A DNA stretch of 64,000 nucleotides, from positions 28,127,288 through 28,191,287 of the forward strand of contig OX637288.1 in NCBI GenBank assembly GCA_951799445.1. The letters run 5' to 3'. A program made the position numbers and the translations under genes. The notes under the pieces are model-generated. The model was not told where the DNA came from. It worked only from the letters and a program-made list of their open reading frames with translations, and made no database searches. This DNA is from Pseudisothecium myosuroides (Eukaryota > Streptophyta > Bryopsida > Hypnales > Lembophyllaceae). Of this stretch, positions 1 through 12,900 are shown one piece after another (the stretch's first letter is position 1; each line of letters opens with the position of its first letter).

Positions 1-25
1 AAAGATGGTTATGGGTGTTGCTACT

Positions 26-762
26 TTAATCCCTAAAAGACGGGCTTATGTCCATGGATTAAAGCTTCACAATCCTTCTCTCTATTTGATGCCATTGTGC
101 AACTAAGTATAAGTGAAATTTTAAATTTATTTTTCACAGAGGAAATCCCATGTCTTCTATAAGTGGTAAAATTTTTAGATTTTTTTGTGAAAATTTGAAA
201 TTACCATGAATTTTTTAAAGAAAAAGTGAAGAAAATTGACATCAAATACAAAATATGCTGAAAAAATCTGAAATTTTAAGCATAGGTGTATTTTGTAGTG
301 TAGAACATCATGTTATAAAATAAAGTTATTATTGTGCTGCTCTAAAATTAGAAAATCAACAAACCATGGTTATAGGCCGAAAGTTCAAATTGCAATAAAA
401 CATGGAATTTTAAGATTTTTTCAAATTTTCCAATTGGAGTAGAAACTAAACTTTATAAAACTCATTTCATTAGTTGGCTTTAGATTCAAAAAATATCATT
501 TTTATGGCTAAAATTCACATCAAGAGTAAAGAGCAAGAATTGACCAAAATGTACCACTAGGGTGATCTATGGATTAAGCATCTTCTTCTTTAGAAAATTC
601 AATAATACCATAATGAGGGAATATGCAATACTGTTCCCTAAAATGAATTTAAGCAACTATCCTATAAAAAATTGGATGAAAAAATGTTTTTTTTCCATCC
701 AACAGTTCTACCTGAAGTCATTTAAAGACAAAAAACCGTCCGCGTCATCCTTTAGGGGTTAA
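26..762. mobile_element. TTAA-flanked non-autonomous DNA element (copy 1)
   Basis: The stretch starts TTAATCCCTAAAAGACGGG and ends with the near-inverse form, CCTTTAGGGGTTAA. TTAA is present at both ends. The inside is AT-rich with no convincing reading frame. The same end sequences recur around 9.08-9.96, 14.48-15.05, 34.79-35.79, 48.88-50.60 and 59.22-59.46 kb. TTAA duplication plus CCC/GGG termini is what piggyBac-type transposons leave; the superfamily call is inference because no transposase is present. Confidence 0.6.
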
Positions 763-2168
763 AATTCCATTGGAATTGATACAAAGCGAGATATAATAAT
801 CACACAAAAGTCATAAGCAAACTATCCAAGTCTTTTTTCATAAAAAATTATCCAAGTGCCTACATGAAGTGCCACTATGTTGAATTTGATAGAAGAATTT
901 TAAATTACTTCCACTGGTCTCCAATCCCATTTTAGGCTCTTCTATCATACCTTATAATTGTTGTTATCAAATGCATTCTACTATTCTTTAAAACTACATG
1001 ATGATAATCAACACTAGAATTCCAACATGCCTCCAAATCCACTATCAAATAAAAGCATTTTTTTTGGCACATTTTTTGACAATCTATTTGTTTAGTGTAT
1101 GGCATTTTTTGGTAATTAAAATATATATGTTATTAAAAAAAAAAAAATACACTATATTGTAGACAAAATGGTTGTTTGTTTGCATTCCTCTTCTTCAATC
1201 TCAATTTGTTCCCCTCTAAAAATTATTGGCATATTAACTACCAAACAACCTCTCCATTCCAAAAATATATTAGAAAGTTTGAAACAAATTCAAAACAACA
1301 ATTATACAACAACATATATATCAACATGTTGTCAAAAAGTGTCAAAAACAACAGTCTTATTTAGTACGTTCATGAATGCAACTTACTAAGGTGGGTACCC
1401 CCATATGCGCTACTAACCCTAAACTGCCATCTTCTAAAATCTATTATTTACCTGTGTAGAATTAATGTTTTGGAACCAAACCTTTTTCCTTCATAACTTT
1501 TGCATATGGTATCTAAATGTCATGTTCTTTGGCACATCGGAAACCCCTTTCAATTGCCAAAAAGAAAATATGAAAATTTGACCATTCTAATAATAGTAAC
1601 TAGTAGCAAAAAGTGGCGGTTTGGGAGGTATCCATCTTACTCTCGTCCTTTGCTCACACTTTCTTGCCCTTCACCCATCGTCCAATCCACCAACCTCATT
1701 CCACCGGGTCACAATCAAACCCTCCCATACACAACTGATGGACATCTAATCTACCAATCCTCCTCAATCTCACATCCACGCCTCACCTAGAAACCTTCAA
1801 CAAAGATCTACCAACCTCAAAATCTACCAATCCCAACATCTACGATTCTGGAAAAATCTACCGGCCCTGCCTGCCTGCGAGTCCTCCATCTTCCTTCCCT
1901 ACGGCGTGATTGACTCCCGGACTGCGCGGCGGAGGCATCTCCGATGTCTCCAACCGTGACGATTTCCACTACCACCACATGGCCATCACGCTCTCATCAC
2001 TTAACCTAGAATAGAAGAATTTTGGTTGTGAAAATTCCAAGGTTTGATGGGCGTCCAAGAACCTTTGTAACTGGCGTCGATCTTCCGCTTCGGAATTCGG
2101 TGATCGGCAGCTTTGAAACTCGGCGATGGATGTTGTGGAGAGAGTTTAGTTAGTGAAGTTGATTCATC
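763..2168. promoter_or_regulatory. Upstream region and probable 5' leader of the MRS2 gene
   Basis: No gene is seen from 763 to about 1600, which is AT-rich. From about 1640 to 2168 the GC content rises, as is usual for a promoter and 5' untranslated region in this window. An in-frame stop at 2160-2162 precedes the MRS2 start codon at 2169. No TATA box could be assigned with confidence. Confidence 0.4.
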
Positions 2169-5100
2169 ATGAGGACAGGGCGAGGGGGAGTGGGGAAACA
2201 TGGCGTGGTGGAGGAGGAGCGGGAGAAGGAGCGTCATGTGCTGGGCTTGCGCGTGAAGAAAGGCATGGGCGTGCGATCATGGCTGCTCATCGACGTCAAG
2301 GGCTCCTCGCAGGTGCATTTAATTTTTTTCACAATCTCTCCCTCTCTCTCTCTGAATTGTGCGCTTGGAGGGTTTTGTCGTAGGGTTTTTGTTTTCTGGG
2401 GAGAGGAGTGAGTGGTAATTTGGCGCCGGGAGAAGTTCAAGAAGCTCAAGAAGTGAATTTTCTTTACTGTAGTAGGTTGTGTATCCATGGGGAGTTGCTT
2501 CTGTCCAGTTTTGATTTTTCTTTTGTTGGCAACTCATGCAATGTTCTTCGCTGATTCTAGTGAGGTATGATTGAACCCTATTTGAATTCTGTTTTTTCGC
2601 ATAATATGGGGGTCGATTGAACTCGTCATTTTAAAAAGTACCATGGATTCTTGCATAATCGTCTTCCTCATCGTCTGCTTAATTGTTTGTGTTTCAATGC
2701 CCAAGAAGCTCAAGTTGGACCTTGGTTTTGAAATATATTAGTAGGTTGGATGGGGAGCTGCTTTTGTCCAGCTTTGATTTATTTCTTCGGGAACTCGTGC
2801 AATGTTCTTCGCGGATTTTAGTGATGTTTGATTTAACCCTATTTGAATTCTAGTATTCGCAGTATATGGTGAATTGAACTGGTCGTTTTAAACCATGGAT
2901 TCTTGATCGACCATCTTCCTCATCGTCTACTTAATTATATGTGTTTTAATGCGCTTGGTCCAGAGGTTGGTGTTTTTTTACTCAACCCGTAAGGATTATG
3001 ATTTCCGAACTGGTTCTCGTGTTGCTTTTTAGCAGTTTTCTGATGGTCGTACGGGGAATTTCTTCTGTTCAATGTTTTTAATTTTCTCACCAGCACATGC
3101 AATGTTCATCTCTGATTCTAGTGATTTGTTGTTTAACCCTATTTGGATTCTATCATTTTCACAAGGGGAATGGTCATTTTAATCCTGGTCTTTTAGGGGC
3201 TTCCTCATCATCTACTCTATTCCTTGTGTTCAGGCCCTCTTTTAAGAGATTGGTTTAGTTTTATTAAATCCCTAAGGATCAAATCGGGCTTCATATAGGT
3301 CATATGGGGATTTTATTTCGTTCACTTCTGTTCATTTTCTCACCAGCACTTAGAACGTTCTTCACTGACTCTAGTGATATATAAACTAACCCCATTTGAA
3401 TTCTATTATACTCACAGTGGAACTGGTCATTCTAAAATCATGAATCCCTGGTTCTTGAGGGGCTCAAGTGATATATCAATTATATCAATTGTGTGTGCTG
3501 ATCAATGGAAGGGCAGGTGGTGGAGGCTGGGAAGCACGCCATCATGCGGCGCGCTTGTCTTCCGGCTCGCGACTTGCGCATCCTGGACCCGCAGTTGTCG
3601 TACCCGTCCACCATTTTGGGGCGAGAGCATGCGATTGTGGTGAACTTGGAGCACATCAAGGCCATCATCACAGCGCAGGAGGTGCTGTTGCTCAATTCCA
3701 AAGAGGAGTTGGTGGCTTCCTTTGTGCAGGACCTGCAACGGCGCCTCCCTTTGCATATTAACGCCCTGGGTCAAGAGGTTGGTGTTTTCTCCTTAGCCCC
3801 AATTTGCGCCTCATGTTTTTCTCCTTTGTTCAAGTTGACTTATTCTCTTAGCAATGATTCTAGCGATTTGTGATTTAGCCCCATTTGAATTCTATGATTT
3901 TCACAATGTGAGCATTGGTGAGATGATCATTGAACTGATCGTTTAGTATCCATGAATCCTTGGTCCTTGAGGAGTTAATCATTTGTGTTTTACTATTTCA
4001 TAGTCGTTGCGTTCCAATTGCTTTTTCTCTGAAGCAATTGGAGTTCCAACATCTCATTTTACCACTTCAGATGTCAATGTTTATGAACTGCTATCGAGTC
4101 TTAGTTACGGATTTATGGTTCTCTAACATGTATGTCATGCTGCTTGGTCAAGGTTCATAATGAGGATGGAGGCGGTGGACTGAGCGACTATGAAGGAGAT
4201 GGGCATCCCAGGTTCAACTCACAGTCGCCCATGGAGCCTTTGGCGTCAAGATTATCATCTCATGAAGCAAATACAGAGGCGATGTTGGAGGCATCCAGGC
4301 CGGAAGCACAGAACGGCACAACCGCAGTTGCAAGTACTTTTCCCAACATATCTCAGTTGCAAACAGGGTTTAAGGAAGATCCCGAAAGTCCTGGACGAAC
4401 GAGAGGTGGCCCTAATATATTGCCTTTTGAGTTTCGGGCATTGGAGGCCTGTTTAGAGGCTGCATGCAGTTCCCTTGATAATGAGGTATCGGGGACTCCG
4501 CCACTTTCTTTGCTAGTCTTTTCCTCTCAACATACTTTTAAGATGCACTTTCTGTTTACATATCTGTCAACAGATTTGTATTGTATGTGTGGTAGCTGGT
4601 CTACTGCAGTGGCCATGGCCACGTGTGAAAGTTTCATTTAGGGGTTTGCGTCTGAAAATGTGGACATTTATAACATTCTTGAAAGCTGCGAACATCGTAG
4701 GCCTAATTGTTACTTCAAGGAAGAAAGGGGGTATCCAAGATGCTCCAATTCTTTGGCATCTTCTTTCTTTGTCACAAATCCTGCCACATCTTGAGTTCAA
4801 GATTGAAAGCGTTGGTACTCAGCGTATTATTATAGGCAACTGTACCTATTTCCAACCATAATGAAAACAATGGGAAGGGGTATGTAGGCAGTCAGCACTG
4901 CTCTACAAGTTTATATTCACATATTACTAAAAATCTAACATGCAAATGCTCATCAGTGCAAAATTTTACATAATAACTTGGGATTATGGAATGCAGGCGT
5001 TGGATTTAGAAAAAGAAGCCTATCCCGCGTTGGATGAGCTAACCTCAAAAATCAGTACTTTGAACTTGGAGCGCGTGCGCCAAATTAAGAGTCGCTTGGT

Positions 5101-6454
5101 TGCCATCTCTGCTCGAGTGCAGAAGGTACTTATTGTTTCATACATTTACTTCTTAGTTTACGACGTCGGATTTTTTCGTTTCATTATTTTCCTATCATTC
5201 TGACTGTCCAATCTGAACGACCAGCTTTACTTGAAGCTATTCGTGTTAATCTCATGCTTGTCTTTTTTCCTTTAGGTAAGGGACGAAATCGAGCAACTAT
5301 TAGACGATGACGGTGATATGGCAGAGATGTACTTGACGGACAAATTGCTAGCACAGCAGGAGTCATTAGCCTCGCCCTCCTCCTCTGGTCCAGGGTTTGG
5401 ATCACCCAGTGCCGATATTCATGTAACCTCTTTCAACCTGGAGGATGCAACACTTCAATCTGACGGTGGACAAGTTTCAGATGGAGAGGAAGACAGGTAT
5501 GTATGTTCATTTACTTGTGTATCGTTTCTATTATGTGCAACCCCGTATGACACTCTCTACCCAAGAAACACGAACTCATTGCATCACTCCGTCTGCTTGG
5601 TAGGGATGGAGGCCCAGAGAGTTTGGGCGGTGGACGAACTCAGAGCAGCAGGAGCACCAACTCCACCAGTACTGTCTCTGCCAAACCTTTGGACGTGGAG
5701 GAGCTTGAAATGCTCCTGGAAGCCTATTTTGTTCAGGTTGATGGCACGCTCAACAAGTTGTCAACGGTAAGGCTCTAACAAGGTTTCCAGTAAAATTAGA
5801 CTGTTTCAAGAACTCTTTAATGTCATTATCCAGAATCTTTCCCATGATTCATGGGAAGCCTCCATACCATCACTGACCATATCACAAGACCTCCTGATTC
5901 ATGGGAGACATGTTGTCTGAGCTTCTTGCAACAGTCTAATTTGACTGATACCCTTTTTTCTATGCCTACTCTTCCTTCTCTCTCTGAGTTGATATATTTC
6001 AGTTGACTTTGGAGAACCGTAGGGCTCCACCGTGTTCGTAGACAGTTCACTTCGTTGTCATCAGTTATTTATCAACCCTGTAAATGTTTTTACTGACCTC
6101 AAAGTTGCAAATTTGGCAGTTTTTTTAATCTTATTATCTTATACATCTTTTAATCTTATACATCTTATACAGCTACGAGAGTACGTGGACGATACGGAGG
6201 ATTACATCAATATCATGCTGGATGACAAGCAAAACCACCTTCTGCAGATGGGAGTGATGCTTACAACAGCCACTCTGGTCATCAGTGCCTTCATCGTGGT
6301 GACGGGGGTGTTCGGAATGAACATCCAGATTCCTCTTTTTGATTTTGGCGGAACGTCGCAGTTTGTGGGAGTGGTTTGCGGGTCGGCATCCATCTGTGTC
6401 GTCTTATATTTTGCAGTGATAGGATGGTGCAAGTACAAGCACCTGATTGAGTAA
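2169..6454 (+). CDS. MRS2: MRS2/CorA-type magnesium transporter (MGT family), 7 exons
   Basis: Membrane Mg2+ channel of the plant MRS2/MGT family, related to bacterial CorA. Exons read as 2169-2312, 3517-3777, 4153-4485, 4997-5125, 5276-5496, 5604-5766 and 6173-6454; all joins keep phase and give about 510 residues. Exon 1 carries the family's N-terminal RSWLLID block. Exon 2 has LPARDLRILDP and LGREHAIVVNLE. Exon 3 has LPFEFRALEACLEAAC, exon 4 DELTSKISTLNLERV, exon 5 DEIEQLLDDDGDMAEMYLT and exon 6 EELEMLLEAYF. Exon 7 has two membrane segments (about 446-464 and 480-505) with the Mg2+-selective GMN motif at about 465-467 just after the first. Start 2169 is the first ATG after an in-frame stop. 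The closest Arabidopsis relatives by motif are the MRS2-1/MRS2-5 type, not plastid MRS2-11. A good donor (GTAAGT) overlaps the stop at 6452, so a spliced alternative C-terminus joining near 6581 is possible. Confidence 0.93.
2455..3470 (+). repeat. Diverged tandem repeat array in MRS2 intron 1
   Basis: About four units of 260-300 bp follow one another. Each carries the same ordered landmarks: GGGGA.TT.CTTCTGTCCA, then CATGCAATGTTCTTC, CTGATTCTAGTGA, an ACCCTATTTGAATTCTA block, a GAACTGGTCATTTTAAA block and CATGGATTC.TG. Units begin near 2480, 2750, 3050 and 3305. A further, partial unit continues after exon 2 (about 3778-3990), so exon 2 sits inside the array. The unit near 2955 even contains a copy of the exon-2 3' border (AGAGGTTGGTGTTTT). 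Confidence 0.8.
3778..3990 (+). repeat. Further copy of the MRS2 intron repeat, in intron 2
   Basis: Starts at the exon-2 donor with GTTGGTGTTTTCTCC and carries the family landmarks GATTCTAGCGATTTG, CCCCATTTGAATTCTA, TTTTCACAATG and CATGAATCCTTGGT. It is therefore homologous to the units upstream of exon 2. Confidence 0.7.
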
Positions 6455-6876
6455 GTTCATACTTTGACTCCCTCTTAGTTCCATTTCTCTGCCTGTACAC
6501 TCCCCATTCTTCTAGCTTGTAGCTGAATCTAGATTGAAGCCCATTATGAGGCTTTGATTATGGATGTATTATTGTTTCAGGTAATTGAAGCCTCACTAAC
6601 TAAGAAATTCCAGACGTCCAATGATGTCACAGTTCCACTGATTGCATTAGGTAACCACACCTATTGGCGACCCTGTTTAACCACACCTAATTGCATCTTT
6701 GTTTTAATCGCACCGAATTGCGACCTTGTTGCAAAACTTAGTTACCCTTGCAAATTCTTGCCTAAAATGTACAATACCTGAACATGAGACCCTTGGAGTG
6801 ATTTGGGGTACATCTATCAGGACTTCAAAAATTCTTATTACATTCTTATGGTGCCCAAAACATACACACTTATCCC

Positions 6877-7158
6877 ATCTAACCCTCGAATGATGCAGTG
6901 GATGTTTATTTTTTGATGGATGATAGAGAATCCTTCTATGTAAGATAGAAGTGTACATGTTCATCTTTGGAATTTTGTGTTGTTTGATGAATGATAAAGA
7001 ATCCTTCTATGTAAGATAGAAGTGTAGATGTTCATCTTTGGAATTTTTTGTGGAAAGGGAAGGCTTTGCATAGTAGTTTGACCTCCAATGAGAGTTCCTA
7101 GTTTTTTTTAAGCAAATGGTTTACACAGTATTTCAAAAAGATGATTTCTATGGTGACC
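6877..7158. mobile_element. Decayed TTAA-family element, short subfamily, interrupted on the right
   Basis: Begins CTAACCCTCGAATGATGCAG and shares its interior with the complete 232-bp copy at 59224 and the truncated copy at 50871: the GATGAATGAYARRGAATC, ATTCATCTTTGGAATTTT and CTCCAATGAG blocks. It contains an internal tandem duplication of about 70 bp (6910-6978 and 6984-7050). Similarity stops near 7158, where a foldback element begins, which suggests that element inserted into it. Confidence 0.55.
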
Positions 7159-7494
7159 AACATAACATTCAGTAGCATTCTTGTGCACCGCCTTGGCTTT
7201 ACAATGTTGGGTGTGGAATATCCCACACCAAACAACCTCTGCATCCTCCACCTATTAGTAGTTACTGATGAAACACTGTAGAGCCAAGACATTGGACACT
7301 AATGCTACCGAATGTTATGAACCTATCCTTTAAGGGTAGTTGCAAAACCATATAATGAAGAAATAAGTAAAATTCAAGAAGAAGTTGGAGTTTGACTGGG
7401 AAGGGAAGGAAGGTTTTTAATTTTTGAGTCAGGATATTCCACACCCAACATTGTAAAGCCAAGGCAGTGGATACTAATGCTATTGAATGTTATG
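7159..7494. mobile_element. Foldback element with about 63-bp inverted arms
   Basis: Left arm 7159-7222 starts CATAACATTCAGTAGCATT and runs through GCCTTGGCTTTACAATGTTG. Right arm 7432-7494 is its reverse complement with few mismatches. A related, shorter element lies at 15886-16048 with the same ATAACATTCAATAGC ends. No open frame inside looks coding. This is best read as a MITE or foldback. Confidence 0.65.
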
Positions 7495-7592
7495 AACCCA
7501 TCCTTTAAGGGTAGTTGCAAAACCATATAATGAAGAAATAAGTAAAATTCAAGAAGAATCTGGAGTCTGATTGGGAAGGGAAGGAAGGTTCA
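7285..7592 (+). repeat. Tandem duplication, about 130 bp, period about 178 bp
   Basis: The segment at 7285-7416 is repeated at 7463-7591 with a few differences. Shared landmarks include GAATGTTATGAACC, ATCCTTTAAGGGTAGTTGC, ACCATATAATGAAG and GGGAAGGGAAGGAAGG. It overlaps the right arm of the foldback at 7159-7494. Confidence 0.75.
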
Positions 7593-9077
7593 TAATTTTT
7601 GAGTTGACCATCACTTATAGAAGTCCAATCTAAGAAATACAAATGTATGTAGAAGTTATGACATGACCATATCACAAAGTTGCCATAGTGTACATAGAAA
7701 GAAGTGCAAAAGAAATGAGATGTATGAGCCAGGTGTGCACCTAGTGGGAACAACAAAGAAGTTGAATTTCAAAGTATTTTGAAGGGAACCGTGACAAAGG
7801 AATGTCTATTTGGTTTGCCACAGTGCATACAAAAAGAAGTGTTCAAGAAGCGAGATGACTGAGCCATGTGTGCACCTTAAATCCAGTTGTTTTTTGTATA
7901 ATGCTTGTATTTCTTGGTGCAATACATGCATTTGCATGTGGTTCTTCTCAATTTAACAACATTTCCACCATATTTTCATTATCCAAAACGCCTCAATCTT
8001 GCCTTTTTCACTTTGTAATTATCTTGAAACATTGTATTTCACATTTTTTTTGTAAATCACAAATAAGATTTATTTATTTTATCACTTTGATGACAGATTT
8101 ATTGCAATGCACATTGTGGATCGTGATCATTTTCTACACATGACATGTTCATCACATACACTTCCATTTTGTATATTGGGATTTTATACTTTTGCCTAGA
8201 TTTCTTCTAAAAATATTCCATTAATATTCTTGATTTGGCCAAAACTACCTTGGGATCTAAAGGGTTAATGAATTGAGAATACTCTTCAATTGCCTACAAA
8301 ACCCAACAAAAGAAAGGATATTTTAATAAAAAGAAACATAATCTAATTTGGACCCTCCAATGTGCTCTATCTTGCAAAAATTTCCATTGCATTCTTGAGG
8401 AGTTGTCTTGGTACTGTAAAAGGATTTTGGATTTCTCTTTGTGCAAGTTGGAGTTGGTTATTGGTGGGAGGTAACAAATGCTACTACATGATGGTCACTC
8501 TTTATTAACAATGAATACTTTGTACAATGAATGCCAATTCTTTTTATCATACACAAAATAGAAGAGGTTTTAGAATGTTAAAAAAAATGTTGTAAAGTAG
8601 TGCATAAATGCTGATTCCGTAACATTATTTGACAAAGCAAATCTACATTGTGCATTGAAGGCCATATTGAATAAGCATCTACAATGAAATAGCACAAGTT
8701 GAAATGGTCTTTACTATCAATTATTCTCTCTATTTTAGTGAATAAATTTATTTGCATGGTATGCCAATGAACATTCCTAGTTTTTGATTTTGTCATATAT
8801 TCTACATGACATAATACATTGAATTTTTAAATATTTCTATCTTCAAACAAAAAATAGCCAAAAAAATAAGAATAAGTGTAAATTAGGTTGTTGCAGGTCA
8901 AAATGTCATAGCTTTTGAAAAACAAGAAAATTTAATTAAATTTGTATAGTTGTATATTTATACATTTTTTTCCAAAAGGCTATTTGTCAAAAAAGAACTT
9001 CAATTTCAATTTCAATTGAAAAGGAATAGCAATGTGAAATCTTGTAATTTTTCTTAGACTTGGAATTGAATTGAATT
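7593..9077. other. AT-rich intergenic DNA, no gene seen
   Basis: Only short frames without conserved motifs occur. A TTAA element right end (GATCTAAAGGGTTAA, ending about 8268) is visible. Its left partner is uncertain and could be the CTAACCC end at 6877, which would make a 1.39-kb composite element. Confidence 0.5.
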
Positions 9078-9958
9078 TTAACCCCTACAGGCCCAAGGCA
9101 TTTTCTAACTCCAAAACCATTGAAAACTGCCATTTCTGTTGAAATCACTCAAGAAACCAAAAGAAAACATTTTTTTAGAATCTAACCATTGGGTCTTGTA
9201 CTTCACTTGTCTCAAATCATGTGGTAAAAACTTCATGAAGTTTGACAATATGGATTGGAAGATATTAGCATTTGAAGTTGAAAAAGTAAGTTTTTTTGAA
9301 TGTTGGCCTACAATTTTAGATGACTTTGACCACCATTTGTGGAATTGTTTTGCACTACAGACCATTAATTTATAATTTTTTTGGTTGAACATTTGAGTTG
9401 AGAATTAGGGAAAAAAAATTCAAAATACCAAAACTTGATTTTCACATATTAAAAAATTGTTAAGTAGAAGTAGGTCCAAGATTGAACAAAACACAAAATT
9501 GTTAATAGCTCTAAGGTGGAATTGAAAAATCATAATCCCAATAGTGAGACTCTTCTTGCAAACAAACTTCAACCTATCAAAATAAAATTGAAAAAATTTG
9601 AAAAAACTCTACAAGCCCGAAAAACGAGAGTGTCCATAACTTTCTCATTATTAGTCCAAATAGAATGAATCAAAGCTTCAAATGTAGACAAAAACATAAT
9701 CTTTCAGAAAAAAAATTATAAATTAAAAAATTCATTTTTTTTTTTTGGTTCTACCCACCGAACTGCTTTTACAACTCTGGATGGCATAACTTTTGCTCCC
9801 GAGCACTGATTGAAAATTAAATTAATTTTTTAGAAACAGCTAATGTGATTTCCTATCTTCAAAAAAAGTTTCAAAAAATCAGGACAAAATTTGAGGTTAC
9901 ACAAGCCTGCCCGAAATCTCAAGTATCCCCAAGGGGATTTGGGTCCTTTAGGGGTTAA
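9078..9958. mobile_element. TTAA-flanked non-autonomous DNA element (copy 2)
   Basis: Starts TTAACCCCTACAGGCCCAAG and ends GGGTCCTTTAGGGGTTAA, with TTAA on both sides (881 bp). The interior shares CATAACTTTC and GAATGAATCAAAG blocks with the element at 34790-35786, which supports a real family rather than chance termini. No coding capacity was found. Confidence 0.65.
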
Positions 9959-12900
9959 AGACCCTGCCATCCTACATGGAATTGCACACTTTCAACATCT
10001 AAGCCTTGAAGGACTTGTATTACGTTGACATTGTCAAACATTTCCAATTGCAAATAAGTCTTTTCAATTTCATACAAATTTTAGTTTCATATGTTTACAA
10101 GATAAGTTTTTACAAGCATTATCTATAAATAAATAAAGTTTTGAATGATTTCAAACAATATTGAATTTAATAGAAATTTTGTACTGGAATATGAGAAAAA
10201 CTTAATAATAAAATCCTTTATATGTATTTGTTGGATCTTGTTGGAAGTCAAAAGGAAATCTAGATTCTGTAAGCAGATGAATAATGACGAGTTTTTAAAA
10301 TACTAAACATAGACTCTTATGAGAACAAGTTTTATGTTTTAGACAAAATTTTGTGTAGGTTGGTTTTGAAAAAATTCACTATTCGAGTCACTATTAAATG
10401 TAGTGACTTTAATTTTTTTGCCGAAAACTTCAAATATCAAATGCATTACATAGGAAGTTCTTGTCCTCTAAGAGGCTTTGAAATTTTTCAATTGCATTCA
10501 ACCTTCAACTATAGGCAACTTTCTTCACTATCCCTTGAAAAGATGCAAGCACATCTTGTTCCTCCAATTTTCCTTCCCTTTGTTTTGAAAAAATCAAAAG
10601 CCATTGATCTTGGTTAAGATAATTCCCCTCCCCTCTTCAATGCCGTTGATCACTAATTAAAAAAGTAAACAATAGCCTCTTGGTCATTGGTACTGAAAAG
10701 TCAATGATTTATTCAATAAAACCTCAAAGTTATATGTGTCTTTTGAAGAAACCATAAAAGACACATAGCTTTGCTTTATAGTTATGATTTAATATTTTTG
10801 TTTAGTGTTGTCAGTTAAATTTTGAAACTTCATGCCATCAATATTCCTTGTGCTTACATTTTGAGTCAATCAATATTATTGTCTTATCTTGTATTGCATT
10901 AGTTGTGTTGTGCTTATTGCTTTTGTAGCTTATCTTGATAGTGAGTGAAGTTAATTTTTTTGTAATTGATTGCTTAAAAAACATTGCTTGATGTTCTTTG
11001 CTTTTGAGATAGTATAATTTTCTAATTTAGCATTTATTCGTATTGAAATTTTATAGACAAAAGGAAGACTTGATTGGCAAGTTGCTTCACCAAATTTACA
11101 ACTTTTGGTGGGGACTGGGGAGGTAGTAGAATGGAAGCAAAAATTGTCGTGGATGTTGGAATGTTTCAATTATTTGAAGCAAGATCAGTACATCAATGTA
11201 CATACATTTTTTACTAATGATGGAATTTCTTTGCTTGTCATTGTCATTTTCCTTTGTTTTGTATTCTTGTGTTGGTAAGATGCTTCGATCTTCCTTTATA
11301 TCTTCATATTACCTTTATTTTCTAATTCTCCTTTATCGATTTGTTTCTACATTTATTGTAGTGTTTCTATTACTCTTGTTGATCCAATTCTTTGTTTATT
11401 GTGCTTTGAATGAAGTGATGTGTTAGGGATGGCAAAAAGGTGATTAAGGCATTATGAAGAGTAAATTATAGTATTTTTTTTTATAGTTTGAGCATTGCTA
11501 TTAGAATATTGCTGACCAGATCATTATTGTTGTGGTTCCTACAGAATTGAAATTTTCTTATGCAATTTAGGGCTTGTTGCTTCAAGAATGGAATTGAGGA
11601 GGAGGGAAAGAAAATTCAAAGAGGCGATGAAGATCATTGCAACATTGATTTAAGGTGTCTTATTCTTTATAAATTTGAGTATTTGTTTTAGATTGATACT
11701 TTTATAGCATGTAATTTATTTAAATGAAGATTTTTGTTTTAAATGTTTTTTTATCCAATGGAAAAATGACACATGTACTTGTTTAAATTCATACTTGGTT
11801 TTCACAATTTTTGACATGGTTTGACACTATTACCTCAAAAGAGGCAATAACTGCTTGTATACATCCTATTATTAATAGCATTTGAATTTTTTTAAATCAT
11901 TTATTTCTATCAAAAATTTATAAAATTTTGAGGTAAATATATGTATATTTCATGTCTTGGTAAATATATGTCTTCAATGCATGGCTAAAATGATTAAATG
12001 AAAAAATATGTCTCACATGCAAAAGTAAAATGCTACTTTATTGATTTGTCCATATATTAATTTTCTTTCTTAAAAAATAAATTAGATTGAATAGATAGAA
12101 AATGGTATTGTGGAATTCAAGAGTGTACATTAAGTCATGAACTTGAGATTATAGGATATAATAACAATTTTACCATTGCCAAATTAAAATAGGATCACTC
12201 ATAACCAAGTGAAATTCTTTGGAAATTATAAATTTGTGTTAGTAATGTTTGAAATTTTTGTCCCATTTAAAGAGTATTGCTAAATAAAGGTGAATTCCAA
12301 AAATAACATTTGAAGATCAAATAAATAGTCATCAAAAGTAGATCATAGTTCAACGAGAGGATCTCTAAATTCATTCCCTAATTTCAGTCAATCTTTGTAC
12401 TAGACATTGTACAATAATCCATTATATGGAGTAGAAATTATTTTAACCAATAGTTTAAGTTTAACCATTCACTTGCAACATTTGCAACAACAACCCGTTA
12501 TGTAAGAACCACAGTATCTCTTCTAGTGTGCCAAAATTGAATTTAAATTCAAAAATGCTTCCCAATTTTGGATGAAAATACATGAAGATGAATGTGTGAC
12601 CATTTAAATGGATGAAATTGTAACGACAAGTCATGACACTGTAGGTTTTAATAATATAATAGATGTATCAAGGCATGGATTTGAAAAGATGCTCGGTTAG
12701 ACGTATGATCCTACTTAAGTTGATTGAGTTTATAAGACAAAAATTTTACTCGCTCTGTCTTGAAATAATCTTTCAATTGGACAAAATATTTGGGGTTAAG
12801 CCGATGAAAAATACATTCATTTCAATTTGTTTCTAAGTATTTCAAAGAAGTTGTTATCCACTCATTAAATCTTCAAGACCAAAAATGATCATTTTTGAGC

